DNA from: Symbiodinium microadriaticum
Lineage: Eukaryota > Sar > Dinophyceae > Suessiales > Symbiodiniaceae
Reading direction: 5' to 3'
NCBI GenBank assembly: GCA_001939145.1
Contig: LSRX01000518.1
Coordinates: forward strand, 218,139-282,138
Length of the DNA: 64,000 bases
Part shown: piece by piece, positions 55,901 through 64,000 of the stretch
Position numbering within the stretch: the stretch's first letter is position 1
How the letters are laid out: the number at the start of each line of letters is the position of its first letter
Notes under the pieces: generated by a model
Told to the model about the DNA's origin: nothing
What the model saw: the letters and a program-made list of their open reading frames with translations, nothing else
The model's database searches: none
Translations under genes and position numbers: made by a program

Positions 55901-56051
55901 CACTCGAAACGCTCAGTGTGGCCACATGTTCTCTGGCCAACTGTCTTTCCGCCTCTGCCTGCTCGACCTCATGGGCGAAGCTACTCTCCCCCCGGCGTGA
56001 CATCCTCGGTGGGTCCACAACACCACCGGCCGCGACTGCACGAGTCACCAC
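52938..56051 (-). CDS. Copia polyprotein, C-terminal part: reverse transcriptase, RNase H and extra C-terminal module
   Basis: A 1037-codon frame in the -1 frame relative to the preceding one. About residues 240-500 are a copia-type reverse transcriptase (RVT_2) with SVHQALYGLTISPRSW and the catalytic LALYVDDMLAVG (about 424-432). About 600-760 are RNase H with EGYSDASFAPESSRSHGAF and MTMSTCESELGALSDSGQAV. After the usual copia end come two hydrophobic segments (RALVVLVVATCAQGAA and GWFWAVVCVVVVLLWEGVKL, about 790-840), then two cysteine/histidine units: CYHRMGCSQLVHC with YEPCARC (about 952-978) and RYHAAGCTLRHN with YVPCRHC (about 1000-1023). The pattern Y-H-x2-GC ... PC-x2-C resembles Ada-type zinc-binding modules. 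The RT and RNase H calls are firm; the C-terminal module is inference. Confidence 0.85.
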   Translation of the reverse strand: MVTRAVAAGGVVDPPRMSRRGESSFAHEVEQAEAERQLAREHVATLSVSSGALPQNNPNSIGFSPPRAQVGAEGDASEEKGRSDDDVVVGDWEDLEGERVEEGAHFFEVPPECSRLHRAETSPLDSQPEVCELVAAAVPLALCKEAREELDRCQLRLQAVVKRESNLHVQAVVCDSANGGGRAESLRSAAQQVEHATQDLQHSYDEVLQTHVVPNAVVERDPSEWVGPMREEYEGLQRAVKPLSEAMLDQWRRDGTPCEVIPAKVICSIKAPKGRRKVRCVCCGNFARSDRWSRADTYSGGIDAVTLRTLLRFAGLRRLDLGIIDVKQAFLSAPLLSNGVQIVVMTPAMFRRHRICEENYWSVHQALYGLTISPRSWSVHRDGTLSELRFDIDGAPVRICPMTSDPNIWTVYREEDNSVVVYLALYVDDMLAVGKTSHVSQTLDKLCQVWNCTEPALLSETGSVTFNGFEVSLGLDGTLYVHQARYIQELLQRYEVGESLQVPCEGQPQTPDEEDPSGFEGRVQKAQQLGGELLWLSTHSRCDLAYSVSVISVWMTKYPAAAIERGNKVLRYLKAYPEVCLKYGTAPNDKGPEGALQVERSENLVEGYSDASFAPESSRSHGAFLTVWAGATVNWCSKKQAYMTMSTCESELGALSDSGQAVISICPLINEFLWGRARFPPAALLQEHEQLPPRTQVVLYTDNTASVAVVSLPGGTWRTRHLRIKGAWLQEQVTKGWIVTHLPGACLCADMLTKALPRERFHMLLRLCELAMLPSDRAAVLRNTESLRRALVVLVVATCAQGAAGQPTAGDDPGALEGWFWAVVCVVVVLLWEGVKLMLRCLSPGSPKRSVTSQGTQTESAGGRARWSQTDSVRPERTTAHRPELNPWTYEDYAEAAHETFVRYGDDAMMAFPAQRRGQASSSAGAWLEPTRVPRPTQDPPEEVPGLPLCVTSAGGCYHRMGCSQLVHCTNVSSYEPCARCITEPTLEWVSSQPAMWFWTSRYHAAGCTLRHNGGTRYVPCRHCLPGVRNRRGNRGG

Positions 56052-57712
56052 AATCCTTTTTGAATGAACGAAAGGCCAGACACGCGCTCTCTCATGGCAA
56101 AGAACTGTTCAGGGGTGACTCCCTGCTCATACAGCCTAGGGAAATGGCTAGGGTCCAATTCGCCCCCGATTTTCTCTGGGCGATAGCCGAACCTTCGCCT
56201 GATACCTTGATGCACCTCCCCTTCCACAAAGCCTCGGCCTTCAGCATATGGGACTTGGGTGGAAGCCCACTGGACAGCCTCAGCTAGCTCATCTGACATC
56301 GGTAGCTCCTGAGGGAACTCGCCGAGCATCTCCTGTCTTTCATCAACGGCCCCACGGCCTGCATGATCAAGGACAATGACTCCCATTCCCATCCACAGGG
56401 CGCCTGGACTTACGCTCCCCTCTCTCCAGCTTGGGTCCCTCCGTTTCCAGGACTCATAGTAGCGGATCGCTTCGTCGTGCACTGTTGTCGAAGCATCACG
56501 GAGGACCTCCCGGCACCTGAACCATACTAGGTTCCCTTCACTTGCTTCCAGCCTGCTGGACAACCACACGCGAGACTGAAATTCCTCACTCGGCGGCAGT
56601 ACTTCGGTGACTGTGCCTAGGACTAACCTCCGGTCACCCTGATCCAATCCCCTACCTATGGCAAGAGCCGACTCACCTGATGCCTTTGCTGAATGCACGC
56701 TGGGGGCACCTGATGCCTTTGCTGATTGCACGCTAGGGGCACCTGATGCCTTTGCTGAATGCGCAGTGGGGACACCTGATGCCTTCGCTGAATGCGCAGT
56801 GGGGACACCTGATGCCTTCGCTGAATGCGCAGTGGGGACACCTGATGCCTTCGCTGAATGCGCAGTGGGGACACCTGATGCCTTCGCTGAATGCGCAGTG
56901 GGGACACCTGATGCCTTCGCTGAATGCGCAGTGGGGACACCTGATGCCTTCGCTGAATGCGCAGTGGGGACACCTGATGCCTTCGCTGAATGCGCAGTGG
57001 GGACACCTGATGCCTTCGCTGAATGCGCAGTGGGGACACCTGATGCCTTCGCTGAATGCGCAGTGGGGACACCTGATGCCTTCGCTGAATGCGCAGTGGG
57101 GACACCTGATGCCTTCGCTGAATGCGCAGTGGGGACACCTGATGCCTTCGCTGAATGCGCAGTGGGGACACCTGATGCCTTCGCTGAATGCGCAGTGGGG
57201 ACACCTGATGCCTTCGCTGAATGCGCAGTGGGGACACCTGATGCCTTCGCTGAATGCGCAGTGGGGACACCTGATGCCTTCGCTGAATGCGCAGTGGGGA
57301 CACCTGATGCCTTCGCTGAATGCGCAGTGGGGACACCTGATGCCTTCGCTGAATGCGCAGTGGGGGCACCTGATGCCTTTGCTGAATGCGCAGTGGGGAC
57401 ACCTGATGCCTTCGCTGAATGCGCAGTGGGGACACCTGATGCCTTCGCTGAATGCGCAGTGGGGACACCTGATGCCTTCGCTGAATGCGCAGTGGGGACA
57501 CCTGATGCCTTCGCTGAATGCGCAGTGGGGGCACCTGATGCCTTTGCTGAAAGCGCAGTGGGGACACCTGATGCCTTCGCTGAATGCGCAGTGGGGGCAC
57601 CTGATGCCTTTGCTGAAAGCGCAGTGGGGGCACCTGATGCCTTTGCTGAAAGCGCAGTGGGGACACCTGATGCCTTTGCTGAATGCGCAGTGCTTACCTG
57701 AATTGAAGCCAA
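56045..57712 (-). CDS. Copia polyprotein, middle part with about 31 SAKASGVPTAH repeats
   Basis: In the same frame as the upstream gag-protease-integrase frame, separated only by a TAA at 57737-57739. It begins with about 31 tandem 11-residue units (SAKASGVPTAH and variants with A, L) and continues with about 200 non-repetitive residues (for example LVLGTVTEVLPPSEEFQSRV and FGYRPEKIGGELDPSHFPRL) before the frame ends at 56045. The reverse transcriptase frame follows after a -1 shift at a run of A. No enzymatic domain is recognised in this part. The long open frames on the other strand and in other frames here are artefacts of a repeat whose length is a multiple of three. Confidence 0.75.
   Translation of the reverse strand: MASIQVSTAHSAKASGVPTALSAKASGAPTALSAKASGAPTAHSAKASGVPTALSAKASGAPTAHSAKASGVPTAHSAKASGVPTAHSAKASGVPTAHSAKASGVPTAHSAKASGAPTAHSAKASGVPTAHSAKASGVPTAHSAKASGVPTAHSAKASGVPTAHSAKASGVPTAHSAKASGVPTAHSAKASGVPTAHSAKASGVPTAHSAKASGVPTAHSAKASGVPTAHSAKASGVPTAHSAKASGVPTAHSAKASGVPTAHSAKASGVPTAHSAKASGVPTAHSAKASGVPTAHSAKASGVPTAHSAKASGVPTAHSAKASGAPSVQSAKASGAPSVHSAKASGESALAIGRGLDQGDRRLVLGTVTEVLPPSEEFQSRVWLSSRLEASEGNLVWFRCREVLRDASTTVHDEAIRYYESWKRRDPSWREGSVSPGALWMGMGVIVLDHAGRGAVDERQEMLGEFPQELPMSDELAEAVQWASTQVPYAEGRGFVEGEVHQGIRRRFGYRPEKIGGELDPSHFPRLYEQGVTPEQFFAMRERVSGLSFIQKGLW
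56670..57690. repeat. 33-bp minisatellite, about 31 units
   Basis: Nearly identical 33-bp units (beginning GGGGACACCTGATGCCTTCG on the plus strand). Outer units carry a few substitutions, such as T for C in CCTTTGC and G for A in GGGGGCACC, while most inner units are identical. Confidence 0.97.
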
Positions 57713-57736
57713 CCGTGGCGGGGGGCCTGGGTGAGT

Positions 57737-60700
57737 TTACGGATTGGGCACTGGGACCCTCCCCACAGCTTCTGCGGATAAAAACCGGTCTTCCATTGTC
57801 ATCATCGACTCGATGAAATACCACTTGGGTCCTTCGTTCCCAAACGAAGCTCTGAACAGATATCCATGGAGGTTGGGTGCATCCTCATATCCAATCCTCA
57901 CCATACTATGGACCTCCCCCAACCGATCAAGCTCGAACTGAGTATTGTTTTCGGTCAGGTGATACGGCTGAAACCCAAATAGCCATGGAAAGGGATTCTC
58001 ATAGCCCTCCCAGATGACTTCAAGCTCTGGGGAATCCTCCCAGGACCTATTCCTGGCCAGGTACATTGAAAGGGCAAAGGCAGAGATAGGACTGTTCCTC
58101 ACATGGTCGAGGTCGCCGTAGTTGTGTCCCACTCTGATCTCCCTCCACTCGGAGCGCGACATTCGCACTCCTCGTCTTCTAGCCTGCTCGGCTTGTTCAT
58201 CATACAGCACCGTAAAGCGCTGTCTCCACACAGGAGTCTGCATGGCCACATCCGCTCGGTTGTTCGCGTCAAGCTTGGCAACTCGGGGGCCGCTCTTGCC
58301 TTGAGGGACTGTCTCTCCTAGCTCCTCAATCTGCACGGTTGGTTCTAGCTCTACGCCGGCATAGTTCGGTCTTGGTGCCGACGGTGCCTGCCGAGGCAGT
58401 TGAAAGCCGGCCTGTCTCAGCTTCCCCACTGTGCTTTGCTCTGCACGTTGAATGGCAGTGAGGCTATATGCAACCAGAACCACACGCGATCCCTCCGACC
58501 AAGCCTGCGAAGCATGATACTTGCGTGGATCCAACTCAAACGGCGTCAACGCCTGCAGCGGCCATAGTTCTCCTGCAATCATCTTTCTATTGTTCAAGCA
58601 CCTTTGATCTCCACCCCTTTCGGACTGGCACCAGACACCTCCCCCCACCTTCGGGACACACAGGGGCACAAGGATATTACTATATCCCTGCAGGTTGTTC
58701 TTATCTCGGTGCACTGCTGAGTCTACATCCACAAGGAGGGCTAGGGTGGTCCATCTTGCTTCAGGGGCACACTCCTTCACAAGGCGGGACAACAACGCCA
58801 CGAAGCCTGGGAACAGCCGACACTCTGCGGTGATACCCAACACTCCTCCGTGGCGAAAAAAACCCAAAGTATGAGTATGCCCTCCTTGAAACACCTCACC
58901 TCGGCTCCTTGGGCGCGCCGTCCTCATCCAACGGCTTCCAAGAACATGATCTCGGAGTTCTTGGAGAGATGTCCCGGGATTACAGGCTAACCGGAGGGCT
59001 TCGGCATCCTCCTCCTGCAACACAGGTGAGACCTCTCGAACTGAACGAACGGTGCGCTTGGTCGGAATGCGGTGGGAGATGACGGGCACCGGTCGCTCGT
59101 CTATGGGCAGGTCCCTGCGCAAAGGCTGCATGTCCCCCTTTCCACTGGGAACCGATTCGGCTGGGTCCATCACTTCGGTGAGCAAGGTCGTGGTTATCAT
59201 TAACCTACCATCACTCAACAGCACTACATGCCCCTTAGTAACCTCAACCGACGGAGCTAACACTGTACCCACAAGGCCCCTTGCTGCCCATCTCTGGCCC
59301 TTCCTGTTCCACCTCCGGTTTCTCACATAAACCTTGGTGCCAAAGGGGAGGACGTGGCTAGGCGGTCCCCCAAGGGTGGGACTGAGCCTCGACCTCATTC
59401 TAGCGGCAACATGTTGCAAGGCGAACGGCCAGTACTGATGCTCCACTGAAGCTGCCGTCATCAGCACCCTTGCTTGTCTTTTGATCCGATTGATCATCCC
59501 CTCAACTCGCCCATTCTGCTGATAATGGTCTCCTTCGCTGGTGGTCTTGAAGATCCCTCGATGGCGGAGGAACGATCTGAGACGCTTGTTGCAGAACTCC
59601 CTACCTCGGTCACTGTGGAGCCGAGTCACGCAGTACCCAAGGGCCTGGATCTGGGTGATCATGAACGCAATTCCATCAAGGACAGTTTCTTCCCGCTTGT
59701 TTGGGAGGGGGACAACAAACGGTAGTTCGTACATCTTAGAGGTGCTTAGATGCTCCTTCTCCTGGTCGGTCCACTCGCGGCTCATGACTTCCTCCTCCCG
59801 GAGCTCAGCATCTGCTGCACACACGAATTCCCGAGAATCCTCCTCCGCTTGTTCCCAATCCATGGGCCCTTCCTCTTCGTGAGCCCAGAGGCCGTCAAGG
59901 TCCTCATCCAATAGTGGCTCCCCCGGAAGCGAGGGTGCATACTCTTCGCAATCCACGTCGGAAGGTAGGTCTGGTGCCTCAGCCTCACCTGGAACATCCT
60001 GGCGGGAATCCTGCGCTGTCGCCTGGTCCTGTGGTGGTCCTACCGACAACTCAGGCACCGTGTAGCAACCCACAAGACACCAAACTACCTTAGGATGATG
60101 TTCACTAACACCCCGCTCATACTTCCCAAGCAGATCCACACTCAGGACAAACCCTTCTGGAGTTTTGATGCGGCGGTGCATCCGCGACTGAATACCTCCC
60201 TCTACACAATGGCGGCAATCGCGTCGCCATGGGATGTGATCGTGGGCCAGGTGCTGTCGGAACGATGCATCGGCCTTACCGCCTGCTGCTCGGACCGTGG
60301 CTGCCCGACTCAACATCCCTGTCTGCAGCTCAACCGCAGACCGCACAACAACTGAAATTGCTTCCTGGACACAGCCACTCCACAAGGTGGCTCCTGGCGC
60401 AAACGAGGGCACGTCGCACAGTGCTTCCGACGGAAGCTCGGCATTGGTGAACAAATCCACCTTACCCTTGCACAATACGCGATTCAACTGTCGTTCAAGT
60501 ACGACCTTGGGGAATCTGACAATTCCGGCAGGCTGGCCACTCGGATGGCCGAGACACACCAAAGGCTCATAAAAGCATGCCGCAAGCTCCAACAGCACCA
60601 TCAGAGCAAGGGTCTGCCGCCCCCTCGCAAGGTCATCCCTGCTCTCAACCGGGAGCGATGTGTCACACAAGTTGAAATCGGCCGGGGCTGTTCCAATCAC

Positions 60701-63700
60701 CCCTCGCAACTTGCCATCAACAGCAAGCTTCAACAGATACCTCCAAGTATCCGGCTCGCACAGCTCCTTGGTCTCAACATCCAAGACAACGCACGGCCGA
60801 GCAGCTTCCTTGAAGGCCTTGGGATGTCCCACAACAACAAATGCGCCATCCCGTTCACAAGCCCTCCGAACCCTGCGGTTCCACTTGGAGGCGGCGCCGG
60901 CTCCAAGCCGGTCTGACTGCAGCGCAATGCTGTCCACTAGGCACGCGGGAAGGTCCCCGAACTTGTGGCTCAACCACGCAGACATGAGTACCCCCACCTT
61001 ATCATCGCCACGAGCGGCCTGACACAGTCGATGCTGCAACACGGCGAAGTCCTGGGAGCTCAGGGAGGCAGCCTCTTCCCGAAGCGCCTTAATCACAACA
61101 CGTTGGGCCTTTCGGTAGACCTCAATGTCACCAATCAACTCCAGCGCCAACTCACGGGGGACCTCGGGACACCTGTTGAGCGTTGACGGCCGGATGGTGC
61201 CCCGCTCGGGGTGTGTCAAGATACACTCTTGGCCACACCACGACAGCTGACAACCCATGTCAACCAAATCCGCAACGGACACTAAAGGATCAATATCTTC
61301 CGTGGACAGCAACGTCCCACCCGGATTCACAAAAAGCTTAACAGTTCCAACTGCCAAGTTCACATTGCGCAACTCACACCCTGCATCGAGCTCGCCTGGC
61401 CTGGCTTGCCTCATGGATGTGGACGCTCCTGTATCAAGGAGCCCAGTTCCCTCCAAGCCCTCAGTCGCGACCTCCAGTGCACGTTCGGTAGGACCCCTTT
61501 CCTGCCTCACCACTAGAGCCTTGAGCTTGAGCGACCTGATGACCTCGGTGGCCTCCTTGAGCAGATCGGCGGTGGTGGTCGGTTGGGCCCCTGACGTTGC
61601 CTCCTGAACCTCCTCGCTGGTCAGCTCTTGAGCCTTCTGGAGCTTTGCAGCCCCCTCACCTTTCTTCGTTTTCCCCCCTTTTCCGGAACCCTTCGGCCCC
61701 TTTCCTCCCTTCGGCCCTGAGTCGGCACTCCTTGCACTCGGGGTCGACGATGACGGTCCTTCAGGTGGGCCCCAGGGGCAGTCGGGCTTCAGATGCTGGT
61801 CACTAGAGCATGCCCAACACCTTCGCGTGCCCTTCAACAAGGTCCGGTCGTGGTGGTCGGGGCACTGAGCTGCTTTCTTGCACCCCTGACTAGATCCCCA
61901 AAACCGGCAAACCTTCTTATCACCAGTACCCAGCGAGGCGGCCTTAGGGGGAGCAGGAGGAGGCACTAAACCCGACTGTTCGGCACCTGTCCTCGCCTCG
62001 GCCTTGGCAGCCGCCTTCACTGCTGCAGCACGCTGACGCTTGGTTCCCTGGGCGCGGGGATCTTCCTGGATGGAGAGGGCCTCGTACTCAGCCAACAGGT
62101 ACTCGGCTAACTCAGCAACCTTGGCCTGAGTGGGTGCAAAATCCACACTGGACTCGTTCCGGTACGCAGCCACGCGGAAGGAAACTACCGGATGGTCCCC
62201 CAGCCCGGGCTGGGTCAGCGCATCAAGCCCCTTCAAAAGCAAGCTGGAGTCTGGCAAGACTGCTCCAAGCTCGCTCGCCCTCAACACCATACGCCGCCAC
62301 TTGCGGATGCCTTCCACCGTCTCCTCCACCGAACCGGAAGCTTCTGGATGGACCAAATAGTCCAGCACCTGCGCACGCTCCAGCTTGCCTCCAGGCTGCC
62401 ATCTACACAAGATGGCAAACACAATGGCATTGACTGCTAGCGTCCTCGTCGCGATTAAATCTGTTTTGAAGGCCTCCGGAACTGCCTTCAAAAGGAGCTG
62501 CACTCCTCTCTGCTCCACCAGACAGTACTTTCCGGCCTCAAAACTCTTCGCCATCGTAGACGCCTTCACTTGCAGTCTCTGCTGAGGCGTCGCGCGAAGC
62601 CACCGCTCGTAGTGGTCTTCTGCCTCCTTCAGATTCTGGGCCCACCAGGTCTGAGCACTCGGGGAGAGCTGCCTCATCAGCGGCGCCACTGCCGCCAACC
62701 AATCACCAGCTAACACCGCACCTTGCGATCTTTGCCTAGGCTCTGCCAACGTCGGAAGCTCGGTGATGTGGCGACTTGGCTCCTCGGGCTTACTCGGAGT
62801 GGTCCCAGAGGCTACTACCTTAGGGCTAGCTGGGGCGGGTCCGGCAGGTACTGGTGTTCCTCCAGGTGTGGAATGCAGGCCAGGCGAGGTTCCTATCTTA
62901 GGGGTTGTCGGCGGAGAGGTGGCCGGGGCCCTAGGGACGCTATTTCCCCTAACCCCAGGTGGTGACGTATGCCTCAGACTCCCAATGTAGTACTGCGCCG
63001 GGCCTGCCTCCAGGCCTCCACTGTCGTTCACAACAACATCACGCAGGTGGCCATCGATACGCACCTGAAGCTTCGTTCCTGGGGGCAACGCAGGCGGGGC
63101 TGTAGTGGCCCCGGTCAGTTCCTCAATACTCTCGCCCTCAACGCTGATGGTGGCCTTCGTGGTAGCACTCATTGCCGTGCTGCCTTCGGACCCCCCTCCA
63201 ACGGCCTTAGCCTCGCCACTAACCCTCTTGCGATCCGTAGCAGCCTGGGCCTCCGACCTTTGTTGCGACGCCCTCTCTTGAAGCGCCTGCACCTCAGCCT
63301 TTTGAAGAGTAGCACGCTCCTGCACAGCTGAGGCTTCAGGACTCGCCTGCCACGAGCGATCGTGCAAAGCCTGAGCCTCGGAACCTCGGTGCCCCACTCG
63401 ACCGTGCATGGCCTGGGCCTCTGATGTAATCTGGGCATCAAACCCATGCTGCAGCGAGCGGTCCTGCAAAGCCTGGGCCTCGGGCAACACCTGGACTTCA
63501 AACCTTTGCGGTAACGAGCGATCCGGGCCATCAAAAGGATTGGACTGCCAGGGGGTTTGGCCAAGGAATGGAGGGCCAGGCGGCGAAGATGAGGGAAGGG
63601 CTGGAGGCGGATGAGGAAAAGTCCAAGGTGTAGGTTGTCCTCCAAATCCAGGCGGAGGCGAGGGACCACCACACCCACCTAAACCACCTAGCCCAGCTTC

Positions 63701-64000
63701 ATGCCTCGACGTCCACCAGCTCGGTGGTCTCAACCACGGGTTGGCCAGTTCAGCTGGCCTCGGAAAACTCTGTACATCGCCTGCTATGTACATAGACGCG
63801 TCGCGGTGGCCGGAGGCAGCAGCGCGAGCTGTTGCCTCCGTGTACCACCGATCCAAAGCAGTATGATCGACCCACCCCAGCCCTTGTGAAGACTCTGCAG
63901 ATCTCCACGAGTGGCTGGAACGGACCTCCTCCACTCTCTCTAGCCTGTTGTTCAAAGCCTGTTGCCCTTGAAGCAGGGTTTCCAACACGCTCGTCAGCTG
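57737..64000 (-). CDS. Copia polyprotein, N-terminal part: gag, protease, integrase and a 2OG-oxygenase-like domain (5' partial)
   Basis: The frame is open through the right window edge, so gag is incomplete. Residue numbers count from 63988. After a Pro-rich, coiled region and a gag-like helical part come zinc fingers CRFWGSSQGCKKAAQCPDHH (C3H type, about 692-712) and CWACSSDQHLKPDC (CCHC, about 724-737). Next is the aspartic protease core GLLDTGASTS (about 849). Integrase follows, with zinc motif HLAHDHIPWRRDCRHC (about 1245-1260), catalytic SVDLLGKYERG (about 1282), LHSDRGREFCNKR (about 1454) and QQNGRVEG (about 1489), and a C-terminal strand-rich domain. At about 1680-1850 lies a block unlike standard copia: HRDKNNLQGYSNILVPL, then YHASQAWSEGSRVVLVAYS, which fits the HxD...H...R arrangement of 2OG-Fe(II) oxygenases. 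Gag-pol calls are firm; the oxygenase call is a motif-level inference. Confidence 0.85.
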   Translation of the reverse strand, partial: QLTSVLETLLQGQQALNNRLERVEEVRSSHSWRSAESSQGLGWVDHTALDRWYTEATARAAASGHRDASMYIAGDVQSFPRPAELANPWLRPPSWWTSRHEAGLGGLGGCGGPSPPPGFGGQPTPWTFPHPPPALPSSSPPGPPFLGQTPWQSNPFDGPDRSLPQRFEVQVLPEAQALQDRSLQHGFDAQITSEAQAMHGRVGHRGSEAQALHDRSWQASPEASAVQERATLQKAEVQALQERASQQRSEAQAATDRKRVSGEAKAVGGGSEGSTAMSATTKATISVEGESIEELTGATTAPPALPPGTKLQVRIDGHLRDVVVNDSGGLEAGPAQYYIGSLRHTSPPGVRGNSVPRAPATSPPTTPKIGTSPGLHSTPGGTPVPAGPAPASPKVVASGTTPSKPEEPSRHITELPTLAEPRQRSQGAVLAGDWLAAVAPLMRQLSPSAQTWWAQNLKEAEDHYERWLRATPQQRLQVKASTMAKSFEAGKYCLVEQRGVQLLLKAVPEAFKTDLIATRTLAVNAIVFAILCRWQPGGKLERAQVLDYLVHPEASGSVEETVEGIRKWRRMVLRASELGAVLPDSSLLLKGLDALTQPGLGDHPVVSFRVAAYRNESSVDFAPTQAKVAELAEYLLAEYEALSIQEDPRAQGTKRQRAAAVKAAAKAEARTGAEQSGLVPPPAPPKAASLGTGDKKVCRFWGSSQGCKKAAQCPDHHDRTLLKGTRRCWACSSDQHLKPDCPWGPPEGPSSSTPSARSADSGPKGGKGPKGSGKGGKTKKGEGAAKLQKAQELTSEEVQEATSGAQPTTTADLLKEATEVIRSLKLKALVVRQERGPTERALEVATEGLEGTGLLDTGASTSMRQARPGELDAGCELRNVNLAVGTVKLFVNPGGTLLSTEDIDPLVSVADLVDMGCQLSWCGQECILTHPERGTIRPSTLNRCPEVPRELALELIGDIEVYRKAQRVVIKALREEAASLSSQDFAVLQHRLCQAARGDDKVGVLMSAWLSHKFGDLPACLVDSIALQSDRLGAGAASKWNRRVRRACERDGAFVVVGHPKAFKEAARPCVVLDVETKELCEPDTWRYLLKLAVDGKLRGVIGTAPADFNLCDTSLPVESRDDLARGRQTLALMVLLELAACFYEPLVCLGHPSGQPAGIVRFPKVVLERQLNRVLCKGKVDLFTNAELPSEALCDVPSFAPGATLWSGCVQEAISVVVRSAVELQTGMLSRAATVRAAGGKADASFRQHLAHDHIPWRRDCRHCVEGGIQSRMHRRIKTPEGFVLSVDLLGKYERGVSEHHPKVVWCLVGCYTVPELSVGPPQDQATAQDSRQDVPGEAEAPDLPSDVDCEEYAPSLPGEPLLDEDLDGLWAHEEEGPMDWEQAEEDSREFVCAADAELREEEVMSREWTDQEKEHLSTSKMYELPFVVPLPNKREETVLDGIAFMITQIQALGYCVTRLHSDRGREFCNKRLRSFLRHRGIFKTTSEGDHYQQNGRVEGMINRIKRQARVLMTAASVEHQYWPFALQHVAARMRSRLSPTLGGPPSHVLPFGTKVYVRNRRWNRKGQRWAARGLVGTVLAPSVEVTKGHVVLLSDGRLMITTTLLTEVMDPAESVPSGKGDMQPLRRDLPIDERPVPVISHRIPTKRTVRSVREVSPVLQEEDAEALRLACNPGTSLQELRDHVLGSRWMRTARPRSRGEVFQGGHTHTLGFFRHGGVLGITAECRLFPGFVALLSRLVKECAPEARWTTLALLVDVDSAVHRDKNNLQGYSNILVPLCVPKVGGGVWCQSERGGDQRCLNNRKMIAGELWPLQALTPFELDPRKYHASQAWSEGSRVVLVAYSLTAIQRAEQSTVGKLRQAGFQLPRQAPSAPRPNYAGVELEPTVQIEELGETVPQGKSGPRVAKLDANNRADVAMQTPVWRQRFTVLYDEQAEQARRRGVRMSRSEWREIRVGHNYGDLDHVRNSPISAFALSMYLARNRSWEDSPELEVIWEGYENPFPWLFGFQPYHLTENNTQFELDRLGEVHSMVRIGYEDAPNLHGYLFRASFGNEGPKWYFIESMMTMEDRFLSAEAVGRVPVPNP
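58464..58960 (-). other. Candidate 2OG-Fe(II) oxygenase-like domain within the copia polyprotein
   Basis: The metal-binding His and Asp would be in VHRDKNN (about 58700-58720), the distal His in KYHASQAW (about 58500-58525) and the 2OG-binding Arg in GSRVVLVAYS (about 58464-58494). The spacing of about 60 residues between HxD and the distal His is compatible with the prolyl-hydroxylase-type fold. The domain sits between integrase and the minisatellite. Confidence 0.45.

Larger units (their letters stand above)
52200..64000 (-). mobile_element. Ty1/copia-type LTR retrotransposon, minus strand, 5' end outside the window
   Basis: The order gag, protease, integrase, reverse transcriptase, RNase H on the minus strand is diagnostic of Ty1/copia (Pseudoviridae-like) elements. 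The 3' non-coding end and probable LTR occupy about 52200-52911. A purine-rich tract (minus strand AGGAGG and GCAAGGGAG) just before a TGTGCAC at 52911 is a plausible polypurine tract and LTR start. The left border meets the AT-rich island. The 5' LTR, primer-binding site and gag start lie beyond 64000. One in-frame TAA and one -1 frameshift interrupt the polyprotein. Confidence 0.88.

Noticed and set aside
56658-57824. Four long open frames on both strands over the minisatellite
   Set aside because: The 33-bp unit is a multiple of three with no stop in several frames, so all are repeat artefacts; only the frame continuous with the copia polyprotein is supported.

Overview
The window looks like nuclear DNA of a dinoflagellate, probably of the Symbiodiniaceae type. 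Five things point that way. Host genes are broken into many short exons, with GT and sometimes GC donors and short direct repeats at the splice junctions. Gene bodies sit tandemly on one strand (+). A pentatricopeptide protein has the W-rich repeat flavour typical of dinoflagellates. Interstitial plant-type telomere motifs (CCCTAAA/TTTAGGG) and microsatellites are abundant. A large Ty1/copia-type element with very long reading frames is present. No rRNA, tRNA or prokaryotic gene was recognised.

Layout. At 637-2100 (+) is an intronless secreted glucoamylase with an N-terminal trefoil domain. 2.1-6.8 kb is repeat-bearing DNA with only weak minus-strand exon candidates. About 6.8-10.6 kb (+) holds the exons of a FAM173-like lysine methyltransferase. 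10.7-16 kb is ambiguous. 16.0-21.3 kb (+), possibly to 24.5 kb, is a large multi-exon surface protein with Calx-beta domains, CWC cysteine motifs and a transmembrane segment. 24.7-29.3 kb (+) is a many-exon gene of unknown function. 31.3-32.8 kb (+) carries a J-domain protein whose J-domain is cut into four small exons. 33.0-34.5 kb (+) is a two-exon mitochondrial phosphate-carrier-type transporter. 35.14-35.47 kb is a small TA-flanked inverted-repeat element. 35.8-39.9 kb (+) has SHIPPO/STPGR-like axonemal repeat exons. 40.6-41.8 kb has unassigned exons. 42.7-45.3 kb (+) is a PPR plus FASTK/RAP-like helical protein. 45.4-46.6 kb (+) is an RluA-type pseudouridine synthase. These last two may be one RNA-processing gene or two neighbours.

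From about 47.4 kb the character changes. There is a tandem 1.1 kb duplication with large (CTGT)n arrays, then a very AT-rich island of about 2 kb (50.25-52.19 kb). A copia-type retrotransposon on the minus strand then fills the rest of the window (about 52.2 kb to the edge). Its polyprotein contains gag zinc fingers, aspartic protease, integrase, a candidate captured 2OG-Fe(II) oxygenase-like domain, about 31 in-frame 33-bp repeats, reverse transcriptase, RNase H and an unusual C-terminal membrane plus cysteine/histidine module.

Exon borders were read by eye from splice signals, reading-frame phase and family similarity. Where the phase of successive exons agrees (PPR gene, J-domain, carrier, first two exons of the 24.7 kb gene) the models are firm. 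Elsewhere they are approximate, and several single exons could belong to neighbouring genes.
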